Shown one piece after another: positions 43,231 through 53,489 of a stretch of 64,000 nucleotides of DNA. The first letter of the stretch is position 1. Each line of letters begins with the position of its first letter. The stretch lies in the NCBI GenBank assembly GCA_905147135.1, contig LR990046.1, positions 10,012,501 to 10,076,500 of the forward strand. The letters run 5' to 3'. The position numbers and the translations under genes are program-made. The stretch comes from Blastobasis lacticolella. Lineage: Eukaryota; Arthropoda; Insecta; Lepidoptera; Blastobasidae. The notes under the pieces were generated by a model. The model did no database searches. It saw only the letters and a list, made by a program, of their open reading frames with translations, and was not told the DNA's origin.

Positions 43231-45822
43231 TTTTTTTTTTTTTTTTTTTATAACAAACAAGTCGGGCATTTGACCGCCATCTCACCTGTTGGTAAGTGAC
43301 GATGCGGCCGAAGATGAAGCATGCCCGTCTTGGAACAGCCTATTCACTCTAGCCTTAAAGGCATCCAGATTATATTGATCAGGAAACACACCCGCAGGCA
43401 AAGCGTTCCATTCCTTAGCCGTACGCATTATAAAGGTCGAGCCAAAGCGGTTCGTGCGGATGGCTGGAAGATCCACGACATAAGGATGAAGCGCTCGCCC
43501 GGATCGCGTTTCCCGATGGCGGAAAGGGGCCGGCGGAATGAGGTCGTGCAGCTGCTTCGCACACTCTCCGAAATGTAATCTGTAGAAGACCGACAGACGC
43601 GCAACCCTACGCCGATGTTCGAGGCTCTGCAACCTAGCCTTAATCAACCGCGGGTCACAAAATATCTTCTTTGCACGTTTTTCCACCGAATCCAAAGCCG
43701 CCAGTTGATATTTAGCTGATTGATATCAGAGGTGGCAGTAGTACTCCTTGCAGGACCGCACTTGTGCTTGATATAATTGAAGCAACTGCCTAGAAGTGAA
43801 GTACCGCCTAACCTTCGAGAGGATACCAAGTTTTTTTGCTGCAGTGTTTGCCTTGGATTCGATGTACTGACCGAAGTTGAGATTTGAAGATAACTCAACA
43901 CCAAGAAGCTGTAGGTTGTCGGTAATTTCCACAGAAACATCCCGAAAAGTTGGAGTAAGATGGAATGGACTCCTTTTGGCGGAAAACAAACACGCCTGAG
44001 TTTTGGTTGCGTTGAACGCCACCAGATTGGCATCGCCCCAATCAGAAACTGCCTTGAGAGCTATGTCCAAACGATCAACCATGGCCTCTCGATAAGACTG
44101 AATATCGTCCCTGTTGCCTTTGCCTCTGACAGATATCTATCCGTTACCGTGCTGTCATCTGCATACCCAAAGGTACCTGGTACAAGCAGATTGTTAATAT
44201 GCAGCAGGAATTAAGTCGCGGACAGTACAGATCCCTGAAGAACTCCCGCGTCGATAGCCTGGAGATTAGACGAGTAGCCATCGATAACTACACGGATTGA
44301 ACGTTCACTCAAAAAATCTGATATCCAGGTGCAAAAGCCAACAGGAATACCAAATGAAGGAAGCTTGCTTAGAAGGCAAGCATGCCAAACCCTGTCAAAG
44401 GCCTTAGAAATATCAAGAGACACAGCAAGGGCCTCGCCATGTCTCTCAATGGCCTCACTCCATAATTGTGTGGCATACACCAGAAGGTCCCCAGTAGACC
44501 GACCACGGCGGAATCCGTACTGGTGATCGCTGAGGAGATCGTTACCTTTAAGATGCGCAAGGAGTTTATTGTTCAGCGCACGTTCCATAATCTTACAGAG
44601 TATGGAAGTGACCGAAATAGGGCGGTAATTGGAAGGGTCGGCACGGCTGCCTTTTTTTGGCACGGGCTGCACATTGGCAAGCTTCCACGACTTAGGTACA
44701 ATACCAGTCTCAAGTGAGAGGCGATACAGGCGCGTGAGAACAGGAGACAGCTCGGGGGCACAACTACGCAGGACTATTGCCGGTATACCATCTGGTCCAC
44801 TAGCCTTATTCACGTCCAGACTCCGCAGGATTTTCAATATCTCTTTCTAATGTATTCGCACCTCTGCCATAGCGCAGTCAGCACGGGGTGAGATAGGTGG
44901 TGTTTTTCCTGCAGTATCCAAACGCGAATTCGCCGCCAAAAGAGAAACAAGCAAATTTGCTTTCTCTTCAGCAGCATGGGCCAATGTTTCGTCTGGTTTT
45001 AGCAACGGAGGCAACGAAGACTGGCTGAAATTTGATTCGACCGCTTTTGCCAAAGACCAAAACGCCTTACTCCCAGGAGGGTAAGAGGCCAGTTTGGCGC
45101 CAATCCGGCTTATGTGATTGAATCGAGCCCTGCGTAGCGTCCTTTTGCAAGACTTGGCGGCGAGGTTAAAGGCTCTCTTCAGTTTGCGAGTATCCGGAGA
45201 CATATGCGCTCGAGCCTCAGCCCAGGCAGAGTATGCCGCCCGCTTCAGCACTTCAGCGCGACTACACTCAGCACTAAACCATGGACGAGACCTGCCGTTC
45301 ATCGCTAGGTCAGAATACGGAATAAAGTACTCCATACCCTGCCGTATAACCGCGGTAACGGCTTCGGCACAATTCGACGGATCGCCCGAAGAGAAGCATG
45401 CCTCCCGCCAAGGATAGGATGAAAAGTAGTGGCGCATCTCATCCCAATCTGCTGACTTGTATCGCCACACCCGTCGGGGGTTGCATGGGGTTTGCTCGGG
45501 TGGGGAATAAACGGATACAGATTTCACCAGACAGTGATCGGATGTACCCAGCGGTGCAGAAACCGATACTGAGTGCCTGTCCGGATCAGTTTTTAGCAGA
45601 AGGTCTAAGCAATTGGCGGTATGGGAGTCAACATCAGGTACCCTCGTGGCACAGCTTACCAGCTGGGTAAGATCTAGCGACAGAGCTAGTTTACGTGCCT
45701 CTCTCCCAGCATGATCCGTCATCTGGTATGGGAAAAGCCACTCTTGGTGGTGGGCATTGAAATCCCCCAGAATGACTAACTGCGCCGCGGGGTAACGTTC
45801 CCTCGCTTCATCCGCCACAAAA
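43231..45822 (-). mobile_element. CR1/Jockey-group LINE, 5'-truncated, 2.6 kb (family 1, copy 1)
   Basis: The longest element in the window. Read on the minus strand it runs from the endonuclease C-terminus (5' end about 45822) through reverse transcriptase to a 3' UTR with CCAACAGGTGAGATGGCGGT CAAATGCCCG, ending in A19 (T19 at 43231-43249). Shorter copies lie at 51434-52359 and 47821-48063, and a divergent relative at 60550-61307. No clear target-site duplication is seen. The 5' end abuts the hairpin array starting near 45880. Confidence 0.9.
43282..45818 (-). pseudogene. LINE ORF2: endonuclease C-terminus plus reverse transcriptase, disrupted
   Basis: The first frame (45818-44847, 323 residues) starts inside an APE-type endonuclease: VILGDFNAHHQEW and later LGTSDHCLVKSV are the conserved late motifs. 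The next frame (44837-44211) is reverse transcriptase: NKASGPDGIPAIV, PSNYRPISVTSI, the motif A segment VSLDISKAFDRVW and GVLQGSVLS. A stop follows where PTLF is usual; past it FGYADDSTVTDRYL (motif C, YADD intact) is readable at about 44120-44180. The frame then shifts once (a missing base near 44112) and continues at 44082-43726 and 43695-43282 through a C-terminal block with [20 protein letters not shown]. In-frame stops lie near 44844, 44211 and 43725. ORF1 and the endonuclease N-terminus are absent. Confidence 0.9.
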
Positions 45823-45879
45823 TAAAGTATAAAGTATCAAAATAAGCTTCAATTTACTGTACTAATACAAGTAATAATC

Positions 45880-46325
45880 GATTGTACTAATTATGTATAC
45901 AATCCTGCAGTTTATTTCACATCATCATTGATACTGTGAAATAATCCATTCCCAGAAGACCGTAATATTTGCATAACCTTAAACATAAACCCAGCCGTTC
46001 TTATGTTTTATCCATTATATCCATATCAACTCCCATCAATTCATTTGTCGAATCTACATCCTGCTAACCCATCCATTTAGCAGTTTACCTATTTGATGTA
46101 TATACCTAAACCTTGGACGTAAATCCATCCATTCTTACGTTCCAGGTATCCAAAGCACAATTAAGAGTTAATCAGCTAACCCATCAATTGTAGCTAAATT
46201 AACTGCCAATTAATTAATCCCCGATTCGGTATCCTGCTAATCAATCCATTCCTAGCAGTTTACCTTTTCGACTTCTTAAACATAATAGCTAATTTATTAA
46301 TCCATCCATTGTGGTAAGATTAACT
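45880..46325. repeat. Array of short hairpins with a shared CCATCCATT-like loop
   Basis: At least five short perfect or nearly perfect stems follow each other, with different stem sequences but similar loops. They are AAACATAA/TTATGTTT around ACCCAGCCGTTC (45981-46008); CTGCTAA/TTAGCAG around CCCATCCAT (46061-46083); ACGTAA/TTACGT around ATCCATCCATTC (46117-46140); AGCTA/TAGCT around ACCCATCAATTG (46174-46195), extended outward by AGTTAA/TTAACT; and CTGCTA/TAGCAG around ATCAATCCATTCC (46234-46258). A weaker one with TCCATCCATTG is at 46290-46320. Two further stems without the loop are at 45880-45904 and 45912-45944. Loop starts are 55-79 bp apart. Not a family I know. Confidence 0.75.
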
Positions 46326-46379
46326 AGTTAGATTATCTAGTAAATTCTATTAATTTTTATTTTCAGTTTCCAAAATATC

Positions 46380-46510
46380 AATAATCATTTATTTATTTTA
46401 TTTATAACACTTTATTGTACATTAAAGGAGATTGGAAAATACAAGTTAACACAATTTAGGTACAAGGGCGGCCTTATCGCTAAGAGCGATCTCTTCCAGG
46501 CAACCATAAT
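46380..46510 (-). mobile_element. LINE 3' tail, minus strand (family 3)
   Basis: On the minus strand it reads TTGCCTGGAAGAGATCGCTC, TTAGCGATAAGGCCGCCCTT, GTACCTAAATTGTG, then AATGTACAATAAAGTGTTAT and AAATAAATAAATAAATG. The AATAAA signal and AAAT tail mark a LINE 3' end that is extremely common in Lepidoptera. Only the 3' UTR is kept. Confidence 0.65.
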
Positions 46511-47820
46511 TACTGACTTGTTTACCTTATACTTATACCCAATTATTGAATCAAAGTTCGTATTCATTTACATCCTGTATACTTTGAAAATGACTTACAT
46601 TGGTTTCATCAATCGTGACCAATTCATAACCAACCCTACTATGTAGTGTACTTTTTATAATGACTTAGAACATTTCAGATATAAGGATAAGGTATAAGAC
46701 AAAGATAAGGATAGCCCCGTAGATACTTTACAATTATTATAGCTGTATAATGTTCGATTTTGAGAACTATTTCCAGCTTGGTTGGTTCTATATTCAGTGG
46801 CGCCTTGATCCGCGGCTATTTTCCCGAGGTTATTAAACCTGCCATAGTTTTAGGAAATATCTTTATTGTTCATCAGATATTCCCAAGTAACAATTTCTTG
46901 TTCTATAGCAGTCCATAGAACGTTTCTCAAATACCAACTAAAGATCCTTTAGTAGGCCTAATACCACCGAGTAAGGCCGATTTGGCCGATTTAGCCCATT
47001 TATATCATCATTGAGTGACATAGTGGAACTGTAACAGTGTCAGTCGTGACATTTTAGGCCCATAAAATGGATGTTATAGTGACACATATGACAAGTTGTT
47101 GACATTTCAGTTTTTGACTATAGTAGAGTTCGAAATTCCATTACTACGCAATTCATAATTATTTCGGCTCCTTTCTTCAGCATGTGTTTTGTGTTATTTT
47201 ACCGTGGTTAGAAAGTTATTAATATACAGATAATTCTTTATATTAATAACGTTCCATATTATGGCAAAGATCATAGTTTTACTGTTAGAATAGTATTAGG
47301 TTTATGAAGTATTACAATACACCCTCGATATATTAAGTTTATAATAAAATCAATTAAATGAGATGCACCGCTATGGTACTTTAACGCCAAGAAGTACCTC
47401 CGAGACCCTTATCGGCTACTTATTGCACTCATGACAAAGTGTTCGCGGCCGTCATGTATAAAATTAAGGTTGAATAATATTTTAGCTATGCGTGTCCCAC
47501 AAAATCTTTAGTTAATAAAAGAAGTGAATTAAAGAAATAAATTTAAACATCAAGCAAAGGTGCTTTCAATGCATAAATCATTAGTGTTGTTATCTTTATA
47601 AAATTTGTTTTAATGTTGTATGAATTTTGAATTTCGCACTTTGTAAAAGAAAGATAGAAAAGCCACTCTGACTGTCAGCGTGCAGGCTGCGATCGCGACG
47701 GTCACGGCTGCGGCTGGCGCCACCGTTATCGTACCGTGTCGACCTCTGGTCGGTCTTCTCCAGGCATTTCCCGTAGCTGTCATCGCCTTCCATGCATTTC
47801 GGACACAAACATTTTCGTGG
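46511..47820. other. Unassigned interval
   Basis: AT-rich to 47640. 47640-47815 is GC-richer and open on the minus strand (RKCLCPKCMEGDDSYG...). Two CxxC-like cysteines alone do not support a call. Confidence 0.3.
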
Positions 47821-48063
47821 ATGTCGTGGATCTTCCAGCTACCCGCACGAGCTGCTTTGGTTCAACCTTTATAATGCGAATGGCTAAGGAATGGAACGCG
47901 TTGCCTGTCAGTGTGTTCCCTGATCTCTATAATCTGGACGCCTTCAAGGCTAGAGTGAATAGGCTGTTCCTAAACAGACAGGCATGCTCCATCTACGGCC
48001 GCATCGTCACTTACCCCCAGGTGAGATGGCGGTCAAATGCCTAGATAGTATAAAAAATAAAAA
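47821..48063 (+). mobile_element. LINE family 1, copy 3, 3' end only
   Basis: A plus-strand copy of the last 240 bp of family 1. The frame reads [44 protein letters not shown], then the 3' UTR CCCAGGTGAGATGGCGGTCA AATGCC and a short A-rich tail. Homology to the copies at 43.2 and 51.4 kb starts at 47821, marking the 5' truncation. Confidence 0.85.
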
Positions 48064-48640
48064 TCCTTCAACATTTTACTCAACTTAAAAGGAATATGTA
48101 GGCCAATATCAATTACTCAATCTGATACAACAGTTTTTGCTCGAAGAAAAACAAACTTCTGAATACCGTTAGAAACTTTCGTATTTTATAATGTTAGCAG
48201 GATTTCGTAAAAACTTTGCGAAAAGTTTTCATTAGTTACCTAATATTGATAACTCTGTGAATTGAATGTTCTGCACCAAAAAACCTTTCTAAAAATATTT
48301 ATATTGAACTCTTTGCCACGTAGCATCACAACGTTGGAGTTTAACCGTGCTTGTAGCATAGCTAGGGCTATCCTAAAGTATCCCACTAAGTTCTAGCAAT
48401 TTCTCAAGCGAAACTTAGCGTCGGCTGAGTAATTTATGCACGGCATTAATAAAACATGACTAGGTAGGTAGTGGAGGCCGCTGCGCGGGCCGGACGGCGC
48501 GGGGCCGAGTTGACTTATCAGCTGCACTTACCCAGGGCCCGGTTCGACTGACTACAATGGCGTGAAAATGGAATGGGAATCGAATGAAAAAACCAGATTT
48601 TACAACTATCGTATTACGCTTGGCTCTAGGCAAAATTTAA
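48064..48640. other. Unassigned interval with one GC-rich spot
   Basis: 48475-48545 is GC-rich. On the minus strand it holds CTGGGTAAGTGCAGCTGATA, which looks like a splice donor. There is no exon evidence beyond this. Confidence 0.25.
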
Positions 48641-48658
48641 ACGAATTTTGTAAGAAGT

Positions 48659-48934
48659 CAATGACCCCAAATACCGAAGTCGTCTGTTACCGTCTGAAAA
48701 GCACAAGGAAACAGTAAGGGTTTTGGAGTGCTCTTACAGTTACCAGACGCAAACCCAATCGAAAATGTTAGGGCGTTAATAAAGATTAAAAGTAAAAAAA
48801 AAAATTCTTATCGTTGCCGAATTAAGTCGCTGTATAAAAATATTATGAAGGTCATGTTCTGGGACTATGCCAATAAATTTGTGGAAAATGTGCCACAAAT
48901 AAGTCAGCTGTTAATAGACCATACCGGAAACTGA
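48659..48934 (+). pseudogene. Tc1/mariner-type transposase C-terminal relic
   Basis: The frame at 48662 reads NDPKYRSRLLPSEKHKE, like the (D)NDPKH block before the last acidic residue in Tc1 transposases. After a frameshift the frame from 48728 reads LLQLPDANPIENVRALIKIK, the (S)PDLNPIENxW motif that carries the third catalytic D/E, then LVQISQLL-like helical sequence ending HTGN. The first two catalytic residues and both terminal inverted repeats are not found. Confidence 0.7.
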
Positions 48935-49079
48935 ACACTGTATCAATATAACAGTGTAATATTACTCATTTTAAACTAATTCTAGTGTAAATTCAATATA
49001 TATATTTTTTTTGATTTTTAATTGAATTTAGTCGGCTACGTTTTTGTTGTAGTTCATTTCACGCTAAACAATGCTTTTT

Positions 49080-49285
49080 TTCGAGCCTTCGGTGTCCCAT
49101 TGCAGGGCAAAGGACTGTCTCCCATTTTTCCATTTGGAAACCAATGCTCTTACCGACTGATATATGTACCTCAGTTTCCTCTGGTAACCGAGTCTGTGAT
49201 CTATCATTTCTGGATCATGGTTAAGGCGGATGCTGGGCCATTGCGAAAGCACAACCGGGATATTGACGCGAAGATGATTAATTTT
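49080..49285 (+). mobile_element. RTE-type LINE 3' tail, degraded
   Basis: GGTGTCCCATTGCAGGGCAA AGGACTG, then CTGGATCATGGTTAAGGCGG, ATGCTGGGCCATTGCGAAAG and GATATTGACGCGAAGATGAT. The second part matches 29470-29553. Confidence 0.45.
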
Positions 49286-49604
49286 GGTAAAAGATGATAT
49301 GAAACCGATTTCGTAAGAAGAGGGAAACTAACACAACGATCATTCGTCTTTAACTAACATTTTCTAAAAAGAGACAATTGTTATTATATTTTACCATCAA
49401 CTGGAACAAACATTATTATACAATTTTTTTTTTCAGGAATAGTAAATGATGATTGTTGAATAATCTAATGTGACAGATAATTAAATTAAGTATTCAGAAA
49501 TGAATGGTTTTATGTCTTTAGTATGGGGCGACGGCCTTTCATATTTTGTGTCTTTATGTAGTATCGTTAAATATTTACACATAGTCATTTATTACTGAAA
49601 CTCA
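49286..49604. other. Unassigned interval
   Basis: AT-rich. Left flank of DNA transposon family T. Confidence 0.3.
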
Positions 49605-50365
49605 TAAATGTGTTTTTAAACCTTTAGATTTTAAACAGAAATATAACAAAAAATATATATTTTCTATCAGTGAATCTAGCATTAGTGGAAAGCTAATGAA
49701 ATGCCATTTATGTTTTAATATTATTTCGACCATGTGGCCGCAGTGATAGGCGCGTATAGAGGGCCTATTATTGACGACCTGAGTGGTTTTGTGGTCAACA
49801 CGTCTGCCACGCAAGAGGTCCCGGGTTCGATTCCCGGCCGGGCAGAAATTGAAATGATGAATTTTTATTTCCGTTACTGGTCTGGGTGTTCTATGTATAA
49901 GTATGTATTTAAAAAAGTATATAAGTAGTTTATCAGTTATCTAGCACCCATAACACAAGCTTTGCTTACTTTGGGGCTAGATGGCGCTGTGTGAATGTGT
50001 TTACGATTATTCATTTATTATTATTATTTATTATTATTTAATATATGTATTACGTCCAATTTTCACACACTTTTCGAAAGAAACGGCCGTCTTTCGCTAA
50101 TGACTAACCTAATGTTGTGTTCTATCATCTCTGGTTTATCAGCGTAGACATATCCCCATAAATAAGTCAGAACTATTCAACCAAAAGTGGGCTTCATCGC
50201 TAAATAAGATTATGTATGGATAAAAATATTTACGTCAATTAATAATTTTACGTTGGCTAGCTATCTAATTCCATTATTTTTCTATCGGTGAAACTAGCTT
50301 AATATCTTAAAACTATTTTTCTTTGTTTAATTTCTATTTAAAATGCAAAGGCTTAAAAAAGCACT
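49605..50365. mobile_element. Non-autonomous DNA transposon, family T, copy 1, interrupted by a SINE
   Basis: The left end TTTTTAAACCTTTAGATTTT AAACAGAAATATAACAAA recurs inverted at the right end (TTTGTTTAATTTCTATTTAA, AATGCAAAGGCTTAAAAAA), giving about 38-bp imperfect inverted repeats. The inner block ATTATTTCGACCATGTGGCC GC is shared with the copy at 60340-61600, as is ACTATTCAACCAAAAGTGGG CTTC. The SINE at 49775-50045 splits it. No transposase. Confidence 0.65.
49775..50045 (+). mobile_element. tRNA-derived SINE, near full length
   Basis: The head resembles a tRNA: GAGTGGTTTTGTGGT in A-box position, CTGCCACGC in anticodon position and CCCGGGTTCGATTCCCGG, whose B box GGTTCGATTCC is at 49824-49834. 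The GCC anticodon and flanks look most like tRNA-Gly. The body contains AAATTGAAATGATGAATTTT, TATATAAGTAGTTTATCAG and GGGGCTAGATGGCGCTGTGT GAAT, and the tail is (TTA)n. The A and B boxes would act as an internal RNA polymerase III promoter. The acceptor stem is not intact, so this is not a working tRNA gene. Fragments occur at 487, 28245 (minus) and 41098. Confidence 0.85.
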
Positions 50366-50720
50366 ATACACGGGCACAAAGTGTACTGAAATTTTAAACG
50401 TAAACAAGGAATCTTAATAGTTTAGGGTAGTTATTAGAGGTAACGGCGAGAAGATTATAATGCCCTCGTGATATGCATATGCAAACAAGCCCCAAGTGAC
50501 TGTTTACCTCGTCAAGAGCTCGTAGCCCGGTTGGGGGGCGAAATCGTGAGATTAAACGGCTTTGTTAACAATGTAGGCTTGCCCCGCCATACTAATGATA
50601 TAGGATCTAATTTCGTTGAGAATTTATTAAGGAGGTAAGTATTTTTTAAGACTTTATTTAATCTAAATCCAACAGATTAAGGAGGTTCAACATCAACGTT
50701 TTGAGGGTATCCTAACGTGG
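50366..50720. other. Unassigned interval
   Basis: Mixed composition with nothing recognised. Confidence 0.3.
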
Positions 50721-50835
50721 ATTTTTTCTTATACTCAATGACGTATTACAATAGGACAATACTAGGACTACTACTACAATAACGTAGGACAATACTAACC
50801 TAACCTAACCTACGGCACCCTCACAGTCTATTATG
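50721..50835 (+). repeat. Dispersed repeat X, expanded copy with CCTAA units
   Basis: GTGGATTTTTTCTTATACTC and CTACGGCACCCTCACAGTCT ATT match 18378-18440. The middle is expanded and includes CTAACCTAACCTAACCTA (50795-50812), 3.6 units of the insect telomere-type repeat CCTAA. Confidence 0.55.
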
Positions 50836-51429
50836 TCTAAATTCTTTGTCTGGCTTGAAGTGATAAGTACAAATTCCACCAACGCCATGCATCGCATCGG
50901 GTCGGAATGGATTTTACAATCTTCAAACGAAATAAATAATGTACACAGTATTTAAAATCTATTATTACCGTTATATTACCAAGCCGCACACAACAGCTTG
51001 ACCGGAGTCGTCTTTCGTGACACGCGTTCGGAGCCGAAAGCATGCTGCGATGCGCGGATGGCTCCCGTACGGATGCCGTCGTATCCGATCGGAACCTTTC
51101 GGCTGCCGTCGTGTATGCTCGGAGCACTTGTTTCGCTTAGGGGTGGCTCAACTATTTCTTGCCCGAATACAATGAAATTGTGTAAAGATAAATATTTATG
51201 ATTTATTGATGCTCGTTATCCTAGAGTAATAAAAATATTAATCATCTTTGACACCTGACCAGTTTGGATCATGGTTACACATTCTGTCGCCTGAAGTGCA
51301 GGTTTCCTCACGATTTCTTCATAACCAATTTTAAATCATATGCATTATAAAGAGTATGGAGTTTGCTAACCTTACACCGTTTTTGCCATAAACCTTCAAT
51401 CCAAATTTTCTGTATTTTATGATTATTTT

Positions 51430-51433
<4 letters not shown>

Positions 51434-51464
<31 letters not shown>

Positions 51465-52359
51465 CTATCCAGGCATTTGACCGTTATCTTACCTGGTGGT
51501 AAGTGACGATGCGGTCGAAGATGGAGCATGCCTGTCTAGGAACAGCCTATTCACTCTAGCCTTGAAGGCGTCCAGATTATAGTGATCAGGGAACACACTC
51601 GCAGGCAACGCGTTCCATTCCTTAGCCGTTCGCATTATAAAGGTTGAACCAAAGCGGCTCGTGCGGGCAGCTGGAAGATCCACGACATAAGGATGAAGCG
51701 CTCGCCCGGATCGCGTTTCCCGATGGCGGAAAGGGGCCGGCGGAATGAGGTCGTGCAACTGTTTCGCACACTCTCCGAAATGCAACCTATAGAATACCGA
51801 TAGACACGCAACCCTACGCCGATGCTCGAGGCTCTGCAGCTTAGCCTCAATTAATTGCGGATCACAAATTATCTTCTTTGCACGTTTTTCCACCGAATCC
51901 AAAGCGGCCAGTTGGTATTTGGCTGATCCATCCCAGAGATGGCAGCAGTACTCCATGCATGAACGAACTTGTGCTTGATATAATTGAAGCAACTGCTTTG
52001 AAGTGAAGTACCGCCTGACCTTCGAGAGGATACCAAGTTTCTTGGCTGCAGTCTTGGCTTTGGATTCGATGTACTGTCCAAAGTTAAGATTGGTTGATAG
52101 CTCAACACCAAGGAGCTGTAAATTGTCGGTAATTTCCACAGCTACATCCCGGAAAGCCGGAGTTAGATGGAATAGACTCCGTTTGGCGGAAAACAAACAC
52201 GCCTGTGTTTTGGTAGCGTTGAACGCCACTAGATTGGCTTCGCCCCAGTCGGAAACTGCCTTGAGAGCTTCGTTCAAACGCCTAACCATGGCCTCTCGAC
52301 AAGACTGAATGTCGTCCCTGTTAGCTTTTGCCTCTGACAGATATCTATCCGTTACTGTG
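51434..52359 (-). mobile_element. LINE family 1, copy 2, 5'-truncated
   Basis: Ends in A28 on the minus strand (T28 at 51434-51461). Homology with copy 1 stops at about 52359, in the codons just after the YADD motif. TGTTCTT is found next to both ends and may be a short target-site duplication, though the low complexity makes this weak. It lies inside the DNA transposon at 50867-52643. Confidence 0.9.
51489..52289 (-). pseudogene. LINE ORF2 C-terminal half, open frame of 266 residues
   Basis: An uninterrupted frame covering the part after the reverse transcriptase palm: [20 protein letters not shown], then [40 protein letters not shown], and [20 protein letters not shown] near the end. Copy 1 has a stop where this copy reads CHLWDG. 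The catalytic motifs lie upstream and are lost. The open frame reflects recent insertion, not function. Confidence 0.85.
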
Positions 52360-52777
52360 TTCTTCTTCTAAAGCAATAGCCAACAATACTACATCAACTT
52401 CAACCATTTAAAAAAATACGAATACGTCAATACGATAGGAATGATAGTATTTGACTAAACCAGCACTACCAGAACTGACCCTACAGGCGCAGGCCGCAGG
52501 TACGGATATGTACGCAAGCGACGGTAGCCGTACGGAGCCGGTCGGATGCGTCGACATCCTGCCGGATGCGATCGGCTGTCGCCGCATCCGCTCGTATTCT
52601 TTCCGATACGATGCGATGCGTGTCGTTTGGTGGAAATTGTACTGTACGAGCATAACTTAAGCTCCAAATAATTGTTCATGTTATTAAATCTTACTTAAGT
52701 AAGTACTTAAGTGTGGTTAACCACAGACTGATCGTCTAAAAGCTACCAAACATTAAAAAATGAAAAACACATTAACA

Positions 52778-52843
52778 TGGCAGTGTGGCTTCAAGGAGAT
52801 TACAAATCTCGAGATTTGTAATCTCCTTGAAGCCACATTGCCA
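52778..52843. repeat. Palindrome with no loop, 27-33-bp arms
   Basis: Exactly symmetric about CTC|GAG at 52810/52811. The arms 52784-52810 and 52811-52837 are perfect complements (left starts TGTGGCTTCAAGGAGATTAC), and they extend to 52778-52843 with a single mismatch. It is not part of a recognised element. Confidence 0.95.
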
Positions 52844-53489
52844 AGAAGCAAATCGGGTGCAAAGTAATCCAGTGTAGTGCTAGCGAGGGTACTGTTTCTT
52901 TTATTACCTACCTACAGGCTGCTGCGGCTTCAGTGCTATTTCTGTACAATGGGTAATGTGTGGACTAGTGTTCGTTAATATTTAGTAGGAAAGAGCTCTA
53001 GAGTTCATTTTCTATAATAACTAAAGCAGGGCACGGAGATATAGCGGGATATTTTCATTAAAGTAGCAATTGTTATTATTGGTTTATAATTTTAATATTG
53101 TCCAGATTGTGCCTCACACGGGCCGATGTGACAGAAATTTTTTACAGTCATTTAAGACATCTGCAACCTAAGGGGATGCGGTGCGGTACAAAGTATCTGT
53201 ACACTACTATTTAAAGAAATTCTTTGGAAAAGTATGATGATTGCCGGTCTACTCCGGAAGGCGATCTTTGCGTATTATTTTGGAATTTCGTAATAATTTC
53301 ATTTTTAAAAAATTACTAAGTGAGCTGTTCCGTCTGACTTCGTAACAACTTCGAACACGGAACCGCACATTTGGTATACTTGCCAGGTAGTAAAAACCAC
53401 ACCAAAATCGTGCATCGCTGTTGTCCCTTGCCACAAAGTACGTTCAATACCCTGCCATAGGAATTTCCAAGGGATTTATTGTCCGTTAT
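52844..53489. other. Mostly unassigned interval
   Basis: 53150-53185 (ACATCTGCAACCTAAGGGGA) is a fragment of the common SINE/LINE tail. The rest is AT-rich without features. Confidence 0.4.

Larger units (their letters stand above)
50867..52643. mobile_element. DNA transposon with imperfect inverted repeats, interrupted by a LINE
   Basis: The left end (50867-50907: GTACAAATTCCACCAACGCC, ATGCATCGCATCGGGTCGGA A) and the right end (52601-52643) are inverted copies with a few differences. Just inside each end are several GGATGC/GCATCC and CGTACGG words (51040-51120; 52500-52590), like subterminal repeats. The middle is taken by LINE copy 2 (51434-52359). No transposase is visible, so the class is open. 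Confidence 0.6.

Noticed and set aside
45880..46325. CRISPR array
   Set aside because: Eukaryotic context, no constant direct repeat and no spacers of fixed size; the periodic units are variable hairpins.
45880..46325. microRNA cluster
   Set aside because: Stems are 5-9 bp, too short for microRNA precursors.
48475..48545. Minus-strand first exon with donor GGGTAAGTGC
   Set aside because: A single donor-like word and high GC are not enough; no frame or acceptor partner.
49775..49850. Functional tRNA gene
   Set aside because: No proper acceptor stem, the D-arm is irregular, and the sequence continues into a SINE body with other copies in the window.
51434..51461. T28 run as a terminator or assembly error
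   Set aside because: It is the poly(A) tail of a minus-strand LINE copy; the same tail in shorter form is seen at 43231-43249.
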